A stretch of 64,000 nt of DNA, from positions 3,162,001-3,226,000 of the forward strand of contig NZ_CP034951.1 in the NCBI RefSeq assembly GCF_004022485.1, given 5' to 3'. Shown piece after piece: positions 25,866-36,942 of this stretch (position 1 is the stretch's first letter; every line of letters begins with the position of its first letter). The stretch comes from Aequorivita sp. H23M31. GTDB taxonomy: Bacteria; Bacteroidota; Bacteroidia; Flavobacteriales; Flavobacteriaceae. Position numbers and translations under genes: made by a program. Below the pieces are notes generated by a model, which made no database searches, was not told where the DNA came from, and saw only the letters and a list, made by a program, of their open reading frames with translations.

Positions 25866-26747
25866 ATGACAATTCTAGACGGAAAAAAAATAAGCGAGGA
25901 TATAAAAAACGAGATAGCCAACGAGGTTGATAAAATGAAGGCCAAGGGAGAGAAGGTGCCTCATTTAGCCGCGATTTTGGTAGGAAATGATGGTGCCAGT
26001 CTCACTTATGTGGGAAGTAAGGTAAAAGCCTGCGAACGGGTAGGATTTGAATCTACTTTGGTTAAAATGCCTCATACCACCAGTGAATTAGAGCTTCTTA
26101 ATAAAATTAAGGAATTGAACGAGGACGATAATATCGATGGTTTTATCGTTCAGCTTCCCCTTCCTCCACAGATTGATACACAAAAAGTTTTGCTTACGGT
26201 AGATCCAAGTAAGGATGTAGATGGTTTTCATCCGGAAAACTTCGGAAAAATGGCTTTGGATATGAGTACGTTTATTCCCGCTACACCGTTTGGTATCCTA
26301 GAATTGCTACAGCGCTACAATGTTGATACCAAAGGAAAACATACCGTTGTTATAGGGAGAAGTCATATTGTAGGAAGACCAATGAGCATTCTTATGAGTA
26401 GAAAAGGATGGCCAGGCAACAGCACGGTTACCCTCACCCATAGCAATACAAAAAACATTGCCCAGATAACAACTCAGGCAGATATTATTATCTCTGCCTT
26501 GGGTGTCCCTAACTTTTTAAAAGCAGAAATGGTAAAAGACGACGTCGTCATCATTGATGTTGGGATAACCAGAGTAGAAGATCCCAACAGTCCAAAAGGT
26601 TACAAAATCACAGGTGATGTTGACTTCGAAAACGTTAGTAAAAAGTCATCTTTTATTACACCAGTTCCGGGCGGGGTAGGACCAATGACTATTGCCATGC
26701 TATTAAAAAATACTCTATTGGCAAGGGAGCAAAGAAGGGCACATTAA
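25866..26747 (+). CDS. folD: Bifunctional methylenetetrahydrofolate dehydrogenase / cyclohydrolase
   Basis: Interconverts 5,10-methylene- and 10-formyl-tetrahydrofolate with NADP. Characteristic motifs: active-site region GNDGASLTYVGSKVKAC with the catalytic Lys, GFIVQLPLP, DVDGFHPENFG, GRSHIVGRPMS for the nucleotide, and the ending ITPVPGGVGPMTIAMLL. The ATG at 25866 (MTILDGKKISE) matches the family; an in-frame TTG at 25848 just after the repeat array would add six residues and is less likely. The last 4 nt overlap the convergent DUF1232 gene. Confidence 0.96.
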   Translation: MTILDGKKISEDIKNEIANEVDKMKAKGEKVPHLAAILVGNDGASLTYVGSKVKACERVGFESTLVKMPHTTSELELLNKIKELNEDDNIDGFIVQLPLPPQIDTQKVLLTVDPSKDVDGFHPENFGKMALDMSTFIPATPFGILELLQRYNVDTKGKHTVVIGRSHIVGRPMSILMSRKGWPGNSTVTLTHSNTKNIAQITTQADIIISALGVPNFLKAEMVKDDVVIIDVGITRVEDPNSPKGYKITGDVDFENVSKKSSFITPVPGGVGPMTIAMLLKNTLLAREQRRAH

Positions 26748-27202
26748 ATGCCTTTTCCTTCTTTAATTTTCCAATCTAGATATTTGTGAAGATCACTTTC
26801 AATCCAGCCTGTCCCAACAGCAAGAACCGAGAGGTCATCGACGTATCCGATGCCTGGGATAAAATCAGGGATAAGATCCATTGGGTTAAGTAGGTATAGC
26901 AGGGCCAAGACCACGGTAGCTATTGTGAACCAGGGAACTTCGGGATAGACGCCATTTTTTACGTCTCTTAGCATAGCAATCATGATTTTTCCAAGTTCGG
27001 CGTATTTTGCTATGGACATTTGACCGCTAAACTTTTTGTTTATTGCCTCCTCATTGTCCAATACAACCTCAACATCATCATCGTTAATTTTTACCACCTC
27101 CTTATCCATTAAATTTTTAGTGGCTTCGTGATTGAAATCTGTTATTTCCTCATCTTCACCTAGAGATTTAAAATACCTTGATAAGCTTCCTTTTAGCGAC
27201 AT
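26744..27202 (-). CDS. DUF1232 (YkvA-like) membrane protein
   Basis: 152 residues. The C-terminal third carries the DUF1232 pattern: a hydrophobic segment (IATVVLALLYLLNPMDLIPD) followed by IPGIGYVDDLSVLAVG. The acidic N-terminal half has no recognised domain. One predicted membrane span. Function of the family is unknown. It overlaps the folD stop on the opposite strand by 4 nt. Confidence 0.85.
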   Translation of the reverse strand: MSLKGSLSRYFKSLGEDEEITDFNHEATKNLMDKEVVKINDDDVEVVLDNEEAINKKFSGQMSIAKYAELGKIMIAMLRDVKNGVYPEVPWFTIATVVLALLYLLNPMDLIPDFIPGIGYVDDLSVLAVGTGWIESDLHKYLDWKIKEGKGI

Positions 27203-27255
27203 AGTTTTTGTTTTAAAGATACACCTTTACAAAAAATGAAAAGTTTAAAATTTTG

Positions 27256-27738
27256 TTATAAAAAGTATACCACAAGGTAAGTCAATATAACAATTAGAAA
27301 AAAAATGGCTAGCCAGTATGGTTTTAGTGCTTGAGGGTTTTTTCCGAAGAATAGCTTTGTAATTGCAAACATAAAAGAACGGTGCTTCGCAATCCAATTA
27401 TAGGAATAGTCGCAAACCTTACTGAACAGATTATTTTTTGTGTACCATTTATGCCAAAATGGAAAGCTTGGATTAAAATAGGTAAGAATTTTAAAAGCTG
27501 AATCCGGACCACTATAAACTATTCCGTCGATATCGATAAATCGGGATGCTTTTTTGAATTCTTTTATTGGTATGTCGGCAAAGTTATTCGCCGTTTCCTG
27601 ATAAGTGAGGTATTCTATTCTATTGCTTGTTTTGGAATGCCAATATGTAATCCAGTATTTGCAGAAAGTGCATTCCCCGTCCCATACCATTGTTGGTTTT
27701 TTTGGAGGGTAGCTAGTTCGATAGAATTTAGTGAACAC
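27256..27738 (-). CDS. DCC-family thiol-disulfide oxidoreductase-like protein (DUF393)
   Basis: 160 residues. The DxxCxxC motif is VWDGECTFC with Cys23 and Cys26, then the conserved SRFIDIDGIVYSGPDSAFKIL and a C-terminal membrane segment (AIFFLIVILTYLVVYFL). The family has a thioredoxin-like fold and is annotated as thiol-disulfide oxidoreductase by motif only. Located between DUF1232 and a permease gene on the same strand. Confidence 0.85.
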   Translation of the reverse strand: MFTKFYRTSYPPKKPTMVWDGECTFCKYWITYWHSKTSNRIEYLTYQETANNFADIPIKEFKKASRFIDIDGIVYSGPDSAFKILTYFNPSFPFWHKWYTKNNLFSKVCDYSYNWIAKHRSFMFAITKLFFGKNPQALKPYWLAIFFLIVILTYLVVYFL

Positions 27739-27831
27739 TTTACTTTCAATTTGAAAAGATTTACGGTGACTTCTTAGTTGAAGATCAATTGTCTTCCTTG
27801 CCTACTCTGGCTTGAATGTTTGAGAGACTAT

Positions 27832-28878
27832 TTAGAGGATTTCCTCTTGGGAATTTGGGACTTTTTTTCCGTATTCATCCCGATAAATCCTTACTATTAC
27901 AATAAACAGACTTACAAGTAAGGGACCGAAAATTAGACCGATAAATCCGAAAAGAGGTACTCCAACGATTACTCCAATCAAAGTTATAAGAGGATGGACA
28001 TCGTCGAGTCTCTTCAAAACATAGAGTCGGAAAACATTATCGGTCATCCCTACCACAACAAAACCGTAGAGAAGTATTCCCCAGGCCGCAAAATTGTCGC
28101 CGGATGAAAGAGTTAAGATGAAAACAGGCAATATTCCCAATAAGGTACCAACAAAGGGAATCATACTCGATATTGTAACAATTACAAACCAGAAAAAGGG
28201 ATCTTCGGTACCAAATATTAAAAATCCGATCAAAGCCACTATCCCTTGGGCTAGACCGACCAACGGAATTCCGATGGCATTGGACCGAACCATAACTTGT
28301 ATTTCCTTACCGATTTCTTTCAAATTAGTCCTATTCATAGGAATGTATTCAGTCAAGGATTCTTTTAATTCATGCCGGTTGGTGAGCATGTAAAACAACA
28401 TAAAATACATCAATCCAATGGCGATAAATGCATTAAAGGTACCTCCCACTAAGCCCTCCAAATGATTGGATATCCAGCTTGTTATGGCAGAGGCATCGAT
28501 GTCTGAGGTAAGATCATAGCCAAACTTATCCTCAACTTTAGAAAGTTGATCCTTTACCGCATGCACAACCTCTTCAGAATTTTCGACTGCCTTTCCAATT
28601 TTATTACCAAGCATCAATATTATACCGCTTATGGGAACTAGGATACAAATAAATGAGGCTACCAGGAGAAAAATGGCGGCCAATGTAGAATTCCATTTCT
28701 TTTTATTGACTAGAGTCCGCATCCATTTACGCATAATTACATAAAGAGTTATAGCCCCCAAGACACCCGTTAAGTAGGGTAATAATTCCCGAAAAATAAG
28801 ACCGCCCATACAGAGTATAAGTAAAATGACAAAAATTTGTCTAATTATCTGTGGTGGAATATGTTTGGTCAATGGCAT
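27832..28878 (-). CDS. AI-2E family (PerM-like) transporter
   Basis: 348 residues with about seven to eight transmembrane helices and the family's loop pattern (large helical segment near 95-150, GLAQGIVALIGFLIFG, SMIPFVGTLLGILPVF, HPLITLIGVIVGVPLFGFIGLIFGPLL). Members transport varied solutes including sodium/proton exchange in some; the cargo here is unknown. Starts at ATG 28878 and is separated from the upstream small gene by a strong hairpin. Confidence 0.9.
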   Translation of the reverse strand: MPLTKHIPPQIIRQIFVILLILCMGGLIFRELLPYLTGVLGAITLYVIMRKWMRTLVNKKKWNSTLAAIFLLVASFICILVPISGIILMLGNKIGKAVENSEEVVHAVKDQLSKVEDKFGYDLTSDIDASAITSWISNHLEGLVGGTFNAFIAIGLMYFMLFYMLTNRHELKESLTEYIPMNRTNLKEIGKEIQVMVRSNAIGIPLVGLAQGIVALIGFLIFGTEDPFFWFVIVTISSMIPFVGTLLGILPVFILTLSSGDNFAAWGILLYGFVVVGMTDNVFRLYVLKRLDDVHPLITLIGVIVGVPLFGFIGLIFGPLLVSLFIVIVRIYRDEYGKKVPNSQEEIL

Positions 28879-28955
28879 AAACTTGTTCTATATAAATGTA
28901 AAAGGTTAACCAATCTATTAAAAATATGGTTTGAAAAAATCAGTATTTATCTTAT

Positions 28956-28991
28956 AAAGACTTGAGGGAATTGGCAATCCCTCAAGTCTTT
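28956..28991 (-). terminator. Perfect 14-bp hairpin terminator
   Basis: AAAGACTTGAGGGA (28956-28969) pairs exactly with 28978-28991 over an 8-nt loop. It lies 3' of the small Rho-N-like gene on the minus strand, and both sides carry T runs (longer on the plus strand), so it can act in either direction. Confidence 0.75.
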
Positions 28992-29025
28992 TTTATACTT
29001 GTTGAAAAAAAAAAGGCTAATGATA

Positions 29026-29265
29026 TTAATTATTTCGTAAAGCATGAATTAATTCTTTCTTGCTCATTTTTGACCGACCTTCAATCCCTACCTTTTTGGC
29101 TTCATCATAGAGATCTTTCTTTGTTCGGTCTTCGTAATCCTTAGCTTTTCCGCCTTTCTTTCCAGAATCCGGGGTGTTAGCAATTCTAGCAGATTTCTCT
29201 TTGCTATATCCTTTGTCTCGGAGTGCTTCGTATTTGTCTTCGTCTTTAATTCTTGAATCTGGCAT
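29026..29265 (-). CDS. Small basic protein with Rho N-terminal / SAP-like helix motif
   Basis: 79 residues, rich in Lys, Asp and Glu. The C-terminal half KKDLYDEAKKVGIEGRSKMSKKELI resembles the Rho N-terminal (helix-extension-helix) motif, which binds nucleic acids; the N-terminal half (ALRDKGYSKEKSARIANTP) is a conserved short domain seen in proteobacterial and bacteroidal stress-related proteins. A nucleic-acid-binding role is inferred, not shown. Confidence 0.75.
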   Translation of the reverse strand: MPDSRIKDEDKYEALRDKGYSKEKSARIANTPDSGKKGGKAKDYEDRTKKDLYDEAKKVGIEGRSKMSKKELIHALRNN

Positions 29266-29316
29266 AACATTAAGTTTTAAATGGGAATTATCAGTTTAAC
29301 CAATAATTCCCTGTTA

Positions 29317-29505
29317 CTATTTAATTTGATCTGTATCCTTACGATGTTTTAAAAGACCAATTCCAGCAAAGAAAAACACTATACCCAGAATAATTAACGC
29401 CCAAGCGTTCATTCCCACATCCATATTTCCAAAAGCGCTCAGAACACCTATAACTAATGTGATACCTCCAGCAATGGTCAGTATAAATCCTAAAATCTTA
29501 ATCAT
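29317..29505 (-). CDS. Small two-helix membrane protein
   Basis: 62 residues: two hydrophobic stretches (LGFILTIAGGITLVIGVLSA and ALIILGIVFFFAGIGLL) joined by a short polar loop, ending in a charged tail. No recognised catalytic motif. It lies just upstream of the small Rho-N-like gene on the same strand, possibly cotranscribed. Confidence 0.6.
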   Translation of the reverse strand: MIKILGFILTIAGGITLVIGVLSAFGNMDVGMNAWALIILGIVFFFAGIGLLKHRKDTDQIK

Positions 29506-29601
29506 AACTACATATTTTAATTGGTTAATTGAATAAAATTATACGAAACTAGCCATTCCATTATGGAACTTAACAAAATCTTAGCGCCTTGTGAGATTGT
29601 G

Positions 29602-30162
29602 CTATTCAGCCTCCCAGCCAATACGGAAATATTTTATTGGTGCCGAATCAGGAATTTGACTGGCATCTATGGTAGCCTCGGGATTATATCTTATTTCCTC
29701 GGGCAAATTTTTTGCATCTATGGTAAGATAAATGTTTGTATCAGAGAAAAACACTAATATGCCGTTAATAATTCTGTGGATGTTTGACACGGTATAGTTA
29801 TCTCTAAAATCCTTAAACGTACTCGAGAGACCTACGCCTTTCTCAGTTTTATATCGTGGATCAAAAACTAGGACATCAGTTATAGTTGAATTGGGATCCG
29901 TTTCATTTTTAGGAGACAACAATAATAATTTTTGTCCTCCTTTTTCATAGATTTCTACCTCTCCTTGTGTCTCCAAAGCGTTAGGTGAAGAGTTTGTTTT
30001 TACAATTGAGTCCGCACTAAAGATCGAATCCAGCTGTTTCATTTTTGTGTGCTCTGTCAAATTTCCAATAGCATCCTTTTTTATGAGAAATGGATCGCTG
30101 TCCTTTCCACATTGTACAAATAATAAAGCCGTTAGGCCACCAAGCAAAAGAGTTTTTTTCAT
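29602..30162 (-). CDS. Putative lipoprotein of unknown function
   Basis: 186 residues with a type II signal: GGLTALLFVQC followed by GKDSD, so Cys19 is the likely lipidated residue. The rest has regular beta-strand character (EVEIYEKGGQKLLLLSP, ITDVLVFDPRYKTEKGVG, NIYLTIDAKNLP) with no family I recognise. An ATTTACG heptamer tract (30184-30204) lies 21 nt upstream of the start. Confidence 0.65.
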   Translation of the reverse strand: MKKTLLLGGLTALLFVQCGKDSDPFLIKKDAIGNLTEHTKMKQLDSIFSADSIVKTNSSPNALETQGEVEIYEKGGQKLLLLSPKNETDPNSTITDVLVFDPRYKTEKGVGLSSTFKDFRDNYTVSNIHRIINGILVFFSDTNIYLTIDAKNLPEEIRYNPEATIDASQIPDSAPIKYFRIGWEAE

Positions 30163-30183
30163 TTAAAGATTTAGTTATTGTTT

Positions 30184-30211
30184 ATTTACGATTTACGATT
30201 TACGATTTAGA
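30184..30211. repeat. ATTTACG heptamer repeat
   Basis: Three exact ATTTACG copies followed by ATTTAGA, between the DUF853 ATPase and lipoprotein genes. On the minus strand, the coding strand of both neighbours, each unit carries TAA. Confidence 0.75.
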
Positions 30212-30297
30212 ATTAACTCGGATCGACTGTTCATTTCTCACTAGCTCCTGCCTTCTATTTTCTGGCAAATACCTACTGCCTCCACTAACCACTGAAG

Positions 30298-31824
30298 CTA
30301 TTTCATCATCTTTCCAAGAATTCCCAGTACACTTCTAATAACCGTGGGACTTGAAAAGGTCTTTATCCAAGGGTTGGCGGTTTTTCTACTTCTACTTGTC
30401 GTTCTAGAAGTAGGGTATTGTTTTGATGCAGTTTCCTTTTGAGACTTTTCCTTGGCTTCTTGGGTATTCGCTTCTTCAATTTTCCTTGTTAAAATTTCGT
30501 AAGCACTTTCCCTATCGATGGTTTGATGATATTTGGGAACCAGAGAGGAATTTTGGAGAAGTCCTTTTAACTCATCATCACTTAAAATATCCATCCTACT
30601 CATCGGGGCCCGCAACATGGTGTGGGCTAATGGCGTTGGGATTCCCTTTTCATTCAGGGCGCTAACCAAGGCTTCTCCAATCCCGAGAGCGGTGAGAACT
30701 TCATCGGTTTTGTAATAGGAAGAAACGGGATAGTTTTCCGCAGTTAATTTAATTGCTTTTCTATCTTTTGCTGTAAATGCCCGTAACGCGTGCTGGATTT
30801 TCAGCCCTAATTGGCTTAATACCGCATCTGGAACATCCGTTGGATTTTGGGTTACGAAATAAAGTCCTACACCTTTAGAACGTATAAGCTTTACGATGCT
30901 TTCTATTTGATTGAGTAGTGCTTTGCTGGCTTCATTAAAAATAAGATGTGCCTCATCAACAAATATTACAAGCTCAGGTCTTCCGCTATCACCCTGCTCT
31001 GGAAAAGTGGCATAAATTTCGGCCAATAAGCTTAACATAAAAGTTGAAAAAAGCTTCGGTCGATCTTGGATATCCGTTAAGCGAATAATATTGATATACC
31101 CCATTCCGTTGTCATCAAGCCGCAGTAGATCTTGCGGATCAAAGGATTTCTCGCCAAAAAACAAATTTCCACCCTGCTGTTCCAATTCCACTATTTTGCG
31201 GAGAATAGCCCCCGTTGAAGAAGTAGAGATTCTGCCATAAGATTCGGCAAATTGTTCTTTTCCTTCGTTTGTGGAATATTGTAATATCTTTTTGAAGTCC
31301 TTTAGGTCCAGCAAGGGAAGTTTATGATCGTCGCAGTATTTAAAAATCACCGATACAATTCCAGACTGGGTATCGCTTAGATCGAGAATCCGCGATAACA
31401 ATACGGGACCAAACTCAATTACGGTTGCGCGAAGGCGAACTCCATCCTGTTCCGAAAGAGAAAGAATTTCTGCCGGAAAGCGCTTGGGTTGATATGGAAA
31501 ACCTATGGCTTTGTGTCGCTCATCAATTTTGGCATTGGGGGTCCCTGGCTCGGCAATTCCGCTAAGATCGCCTTTAACATCCATCAGTAATACGGGAATT
31601 CCTTTTTCTGAAAGATTTTCCGCAATTATCTGAAGAGTTTTCGTTTTTCCTGTACCCGTAGCTCCCGCAATCAGCCCATGGCGGTTTAGGGTTTTTAATG
31701 GAATTTTTACATACGCATTCTCAACGGTTTCTCCATTGAGCATGGCCGTACCAAGAGTTATGGAATCTCCTTTGGTGGCATAACCGCTTTGAATGAGTTC
31801 TGAAAAAGAAGTCTTGTCTGCCAT
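30298..31824 (-). CDS. DUF853 / HerA-like P-loop ATPase
   Basis: 508 residues. Walker A is GATGTGKTKTL near residue 55, followed by LLMDVKGDLSGIAEPG, the DUF853 hallmark; Walker B is ELVIFVDEAHLIFN near 290, and YFVTQNPTDVPD follows. C-terminal 60 residues are low-complexity and charged. Related to HerA-type helicases and conjugation ATPases; the E. coli relative is YjgR and its role is unclear. Monocistronic here, divergent from queE. Confidence 0.9.
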   Translation of the reverse strand: MADKTSFSELIQSGYATKGDSITLGTAMLNGETVENAYVKIPLKTLNRHGLIAGATGTGKTKTLQIIAENLSEKGIPVLLMDVKGDLSGIAEPGTPNAKIDERHKAIGFPYQPKRFPAEILSLSEQDGVRLRATVIEFGPVLLSRILDLSDTQSGIVSVIFKYCDDHKLPLLDLKDFKKILQYSTNEGKEQFAESYGRISTSSTGAILRKIVELEQQGGNLFFGEKSFDPQDLLRLDDNGMGYINIIRLTDIQDRPKLFSTFMLSLLAEIYATFPEQGDSGRPELVIFVDEAHLIFNEASKALLNQIESIVKLIRSKGVGLYFVTQNPTDVPDAVLSQLGLKIQHALRAFTAKDRKAIKLTAENYPVSSYYKTDEVLTALGIGEALVSALNEKGIPTPLAHTMLRAPMSRMDILSDDELKGLLQNSSLVPKYHQTIDRESAYEILTRKIEEANTQEAKEKSQKETASKQYPTSRTTSRSRKTANPWIKTFSSPTVIRSVLGILGKMMK

Positions 31825-32027
31825 TATCCTGAAAATTTCATCAAAAGTAGTAAATAATGGAGCACCAAATAGTTCAAAGTCTAAATACTAAAATCTTAAA
31901 TGGACTTTTTTTATGGATAGGAACAATATTTTAGAGAATCCCATTTCAAGAAACTAATAATTAATGAAGATTTAATTGGAGTTTACTCTTAGGAGTTTTT
32001 AGTTGCAATAATCGTACTTTTGCAGCC

Positions 32028-32657
32028 ATGAAGAAGGAAGTACAAGATTTAGTGAATAAAGGATTGGTTTTACCTTTAATGGAAGAGTTCTATACCATTC
32101 AAGGAGAGGGTTTCCACAAGGGAACTGCAGCTTATTTTATAAGAGTTGGAGGTTGCGATATTGGCTGCCATTGGTGCGATGTAAAAGAGAGCTGGAATGC
32201 AGCAATTCATCCACCTACTACTATTGAAAGTATGGTTAAAAATGCTTCCAGTTACGCTAGAACGGTAGTTATTACTGGCGGCGAACCGCTTACTTATAAT
32301 ATGGGACCTTTAACGGCGATGTTAAAAGACCGGGGAATGGCCGTTCATATTGAAACATCTGGCGCTTATAAACTTACTGGCACGTGGGACTGGATTTGTC
32401 TTTCCCCGAAAAAGGTGAAATTGCCCACCGAGGAAATCTACAAAGTAGCCGATGAGCTGAAAGTAATAGTATTCAATAAAGACGATTTCCGATTTGCAGA
32501 GGACCAGGCTGCCCAAGTAAACGATAAATGTCTTTTGTATTTACAGCCCGAATGGAGCAAGCGTGAAAAAATGTCTCCTCTAATTGTAGATTACGTTATG
32601 CAGAATCCGCAATGGAAAGTATCACTTCAAACACATAAATATCTCAACATTCCTTAA
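32028..32657 (+). CDS. queE: 7-carboxy-7-deazaguanine synthase QueE
   Basis: 209 residues. Radical SAM enzyme converting 6-carboxytetrahydropterin to 7-carboxy-7-deazaguanine, the precursor of preQ0 and queuosine. The cluster ligands are Cys43, Cys47 and Cys50 (GGCDIGCHWCD); EEFYTIQGEG precedes them and VITGGEP is the glycine-rich SAM site. The ATG at 32028 gives the family N-terminus. TACTTTTG at 32015-32022 fits the -7 promoter element only 5 nt before the ATG, implying a leaderless or nearly leaderless mRNA. Confidence 0.95.
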   Translation: MKKEVQDLVNKGLVLPLMEEFYTIQGEGFHKGTAAYFIRVGGCDIGCHWCDVKESWNAAIHPPTTIESMVKNASSYARTVVITGGEPLTYNMGPLTAMLKDRGMAVHIETSGAYKLTGTWDWICLSPKKVKLPTEEIYKVADELKVIVFNKDDFRFAEDQAAQVNDKCLLYLQPEWSKREKMSPLIVDYVMQNPQWKVSLQTHKYLNIP

Positions 32658-32674
32658 GCTGGTTCCTATTAAAG

Positions 32675-33211
32675 TTAACGAGGATTTTTAAAAGGAATTT
32701 CTACATATTCATCATCCCATCCTATCAATAGAGTGGTTCCGTTATTTTCAGGTTTAAAAATCATCGATAGTGATTCTATAGGAGCCGCTGCCTGCATACA
32801 GGGCACGTTTAATCGCGCCACGTCTTTATCTTTTTTATAACTGAAAGCGCCCCAAACGTTTGTATCACTATTAATAATAATTGTCCATTTTTCTTGGTTC
32901 GGAATTGTGTATAGTGTGTAGGTGCCAGGTTTTAAAAGCGTTTTACCTAGCATTAGTGGAACATAAAGCGTTAATTCCGTTGCCTCGTTTGCACCGGTTC
33001 GCCACACTTCATTATAGGGCACAAGGCCTCCAAAAATATCCCGCCCTTTCTTTTGCGGTCGGCTATAAATAACCCGAGCAATGGGAGGCCCATTTTTGTT
33101 GGCACGGGCAATGGCGAGATCCATTGGAGATACGTCCATCTTTGGGAAATCCTGAGCCTGAATATTCGGCCCAACAGAAAGTATAAAAATTAATATAAAT
33201 AGGTTTTTCAT
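32675..33211 (-). CDS. DUF2911 secreted protein
   Basis: 178 residues: signal peptide (GPNIQAQ), then the DUF2911 pattern ARVIYSRPQKKGRDIFG, VPYNEVWRTGANEATEL, LKPGTYTLYTIP and WGAFSYKKDKDVARLNVP. This family is common in Bacteroidota and has no assigned function; the fold is predicted beta-rich. Convergent with queE, divergent from gyrB. Confidence 0.9.
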   Translation of the reverse strand: MKNLFILIFILSVGPNIQAQDFPKMDVSPMDLAIARANKNGPPIARVIYSRPQKKGRDIFGGLVPYNEVWRTGANEATELTLYVPLMLGKTLLKPGTYTLYTIPNQEKWTIIINSDTNVWGAFSYKKDKDVARLNVPCMQAAAPIESLSMIFKPENNGTTLLIGWDDEYVEIPFKNPR

Positions 33212-33499
33212 AGTGTGTATATTATTCTGGGCAATATGGAAAGTTATGACAAAATTTTTTATAAAAAGTTTAATAGAACCTAAAATTTAAGAATTGGCCT
33301 AAATACAGAATAAGGAATTTAGTGTAAAATAGAGAGGATTCTCAAAAGGATTTAGGGTAATCCAAAGAACCCGTATAAATGGCTTTTTTCCACAGGGTTT
33401 TGTTAATAACTTAAGCTGTGAACGACGCCTTAAGCCTTAATTTTAGAGGGGATTTCGTTATATTTGTGCATTGCCGAAAAATTTGAAAATCTTACATAA

Positions 33500-35446
<1,947 letters not shown>

Positions 35447-35534
35447 CCCATTTTTTACAATAGTATAAAAATCTAACTTTGATTCTGTAAGAGCATTTTT
35501 TAGCTATCTTTAAAAATCCCCATAAAATTTTGAG

Positions 35535-35607
35535 GGCATCCAAAACATACGGATGCCAATTATTATAATCCTGCCTGACCTTTAATACTAGGCCAGGCGG
35601 GATTTTA
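35535..35607 (+). terminator. Two hairpins after gyrB, the second terminator-like
   Basis: GGCATCC (35535-35541) pairs with GGATGCC (35551-35557). A second stem pairs 35567-35581 with 35590-35604 (core GCCTG / CAGGC, one G-T pair and one mismatch) and runs into TTTTA. Together they separate gyrB from the next gene. Confidence 0.6.
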
Positions 35608-35623
35608 CTTAAATAAATATTTT

Positions 35624-36640
35624 ATGAAAAAGTTACTTTTTGTATTGGTGCTAATGAGTGGTGTATCTACTGTGGCACAGGAAAATCTTGAAGATCTAAT
35701 TGCTGCCGGTATTGAGGATGCGCAGCGATTTGCAACCGGATATATTTCTCCGGGAGCTGAAGGAATGATTCACATAATGGCAAATGGTTGGGTGCAGACG
35801 GCGGAGACAAAGAAACCGCTAAGATTTGATATTTCCATTGTTGGAAATGCTGGTTTTATAAAAAAGAAACATCAAACATTTACCGTTAATACCGCTGATT
35901 ATAACAATCTAAAGTTTCGCGATGGGAGTACTGTAAAAGAAGTGGCCACCACATTTGGAGAAAATGATCCCGATGTATTTGTATATTCCGTGGTAAGGAA
36001 TGGAGAAGATAGCGAGGAAGTAGAATTTAAATTGCCCCAAGGTCTTGCTTCGGTGAATTTAAATATTCTTCCAACGGCTTTTTTACAAGCTAGGTTGGGA
36101 ATTTTTAAAGGAACCGAGGTGAAGTTGCGCTATTTTCCCAAAATCGCACAAGAAGAGGTAAAGGTAGGTCTGTTTGGAGCGGGACTTCAACACGATTTTA
36201 CCAGTTGGATTCCTGCTGAAAAAGTATTTCCGGTAGCGATTTCTGGAGTGGTGGCATTTACGAATGTTGGAGCAAGCTACAATTTTACCAATCATGAAAT
36301 TGTTTCGGGGGAAAATCAACATTTCGATTTAAAGCTGAACTCTTGGTTGTTTCAATTGCAAGCCTCCACCAAAATGAGAGTATTTAATGTTTACGGAGGA
36401 GTTGGTTATGTTTCAGGGACCTCCGATTTCAATGTCTTGGGAAATTACAAAGTTAACGCTGGAATTCCACTTGATGAGATGACTAATCAGTTTAAAGATC
36501 CCTTTACCGTAAAAACTAAAGTTTCGGATATGAGAGCAACACTAGGCGCAAATTTGCGATTGGGCTTTTTTGGACTTAACTTAGATTACAACTTAGCGGA
36601 GTTCAATAGCGCAACTGTAGGTTTGCATTTTGGCATATAA
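35624..36640 (+). CDS. DUF6588-like outer-membrane beta-barrel protein
   Basis: 338 residues: signal peptide (GVSTVAQ), ENLEDLIAAGIEDAQRFATGYISPGAEG at the mature N-terminus, then alternating beta strands ending in the aromatic VGLHFGI, as in outer-membrane barrels. It matches a flavobacterial DUF6588-type family that often lies near gyrB and mdh. Function unknown. ATG at 35624 follows a terminator hairpin by 17 nt. Confidence 0.8.
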   Translation: MKKLLFVLVLMSGVSTVAQENLEDLIAAGIEDAQRFATGYISPGAEGMIHIMANGWVQTAETKKPLRFDISIVGNAGFIKKKHQTFTVNTADYNNLKFRDGSTVKEVATTFGENDPDVFVYSVVRNGEDSEEVEFKLPQGLASVNLNILPTAFLQARLGIFKGTEVKLRYFPKIAQEEVKVGLFGAGLQHDFTSWIPAEKVFPVAISGVVAFTNVGASYNFTNHEIVSGENQHFDLKLNSWLFQLQASTKMRVFNVYGGVGYVSGTSDFNVLGNYKVNAGIPLDEMTNQFKDPFTVKTKVSDMRATLGANLRLGFFGLNLDYNLAEFNSATVGLHFGI

Positions 36641-36942
36641 AACTCTTAGAGCAAATATAATTTTCACTCCATTTCTTTAGAATGAGTTATAATTTAGCTA
36701 AGGAGATTATTCTCTATAGAGTTATTTTCTTCTTTAAGGGCTTCTCGTTGATTTTAAGTCTTTATTATTAATAATCTCAACGGTTATTGGTACTTTTGCA
36801 TCCATCTTGAACGGTATTTAATATTTTTCATAATTAGATATATTCTTTTTGCTATCTGTTTGGTAAAATCGTTCAAGTCCCAAAGTTCAGTGGAAGAAAA
36901 CAACAATTAATATTTAATATTTAATATTTAACGATTTACAAT
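36641..36942. other. Intergenic region with the mdh promoter and a TATTTAA heptamer tract
   Basis: No gene. TACTTTTG at 36791-36798 is a good -7 promoter element, placing the mdh start site about 140 nt upstream of the ATG. TATTTAA is repeated three times at 36911-36931, ending 11 nt before the mdh ATG. Confidence 0.6.
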
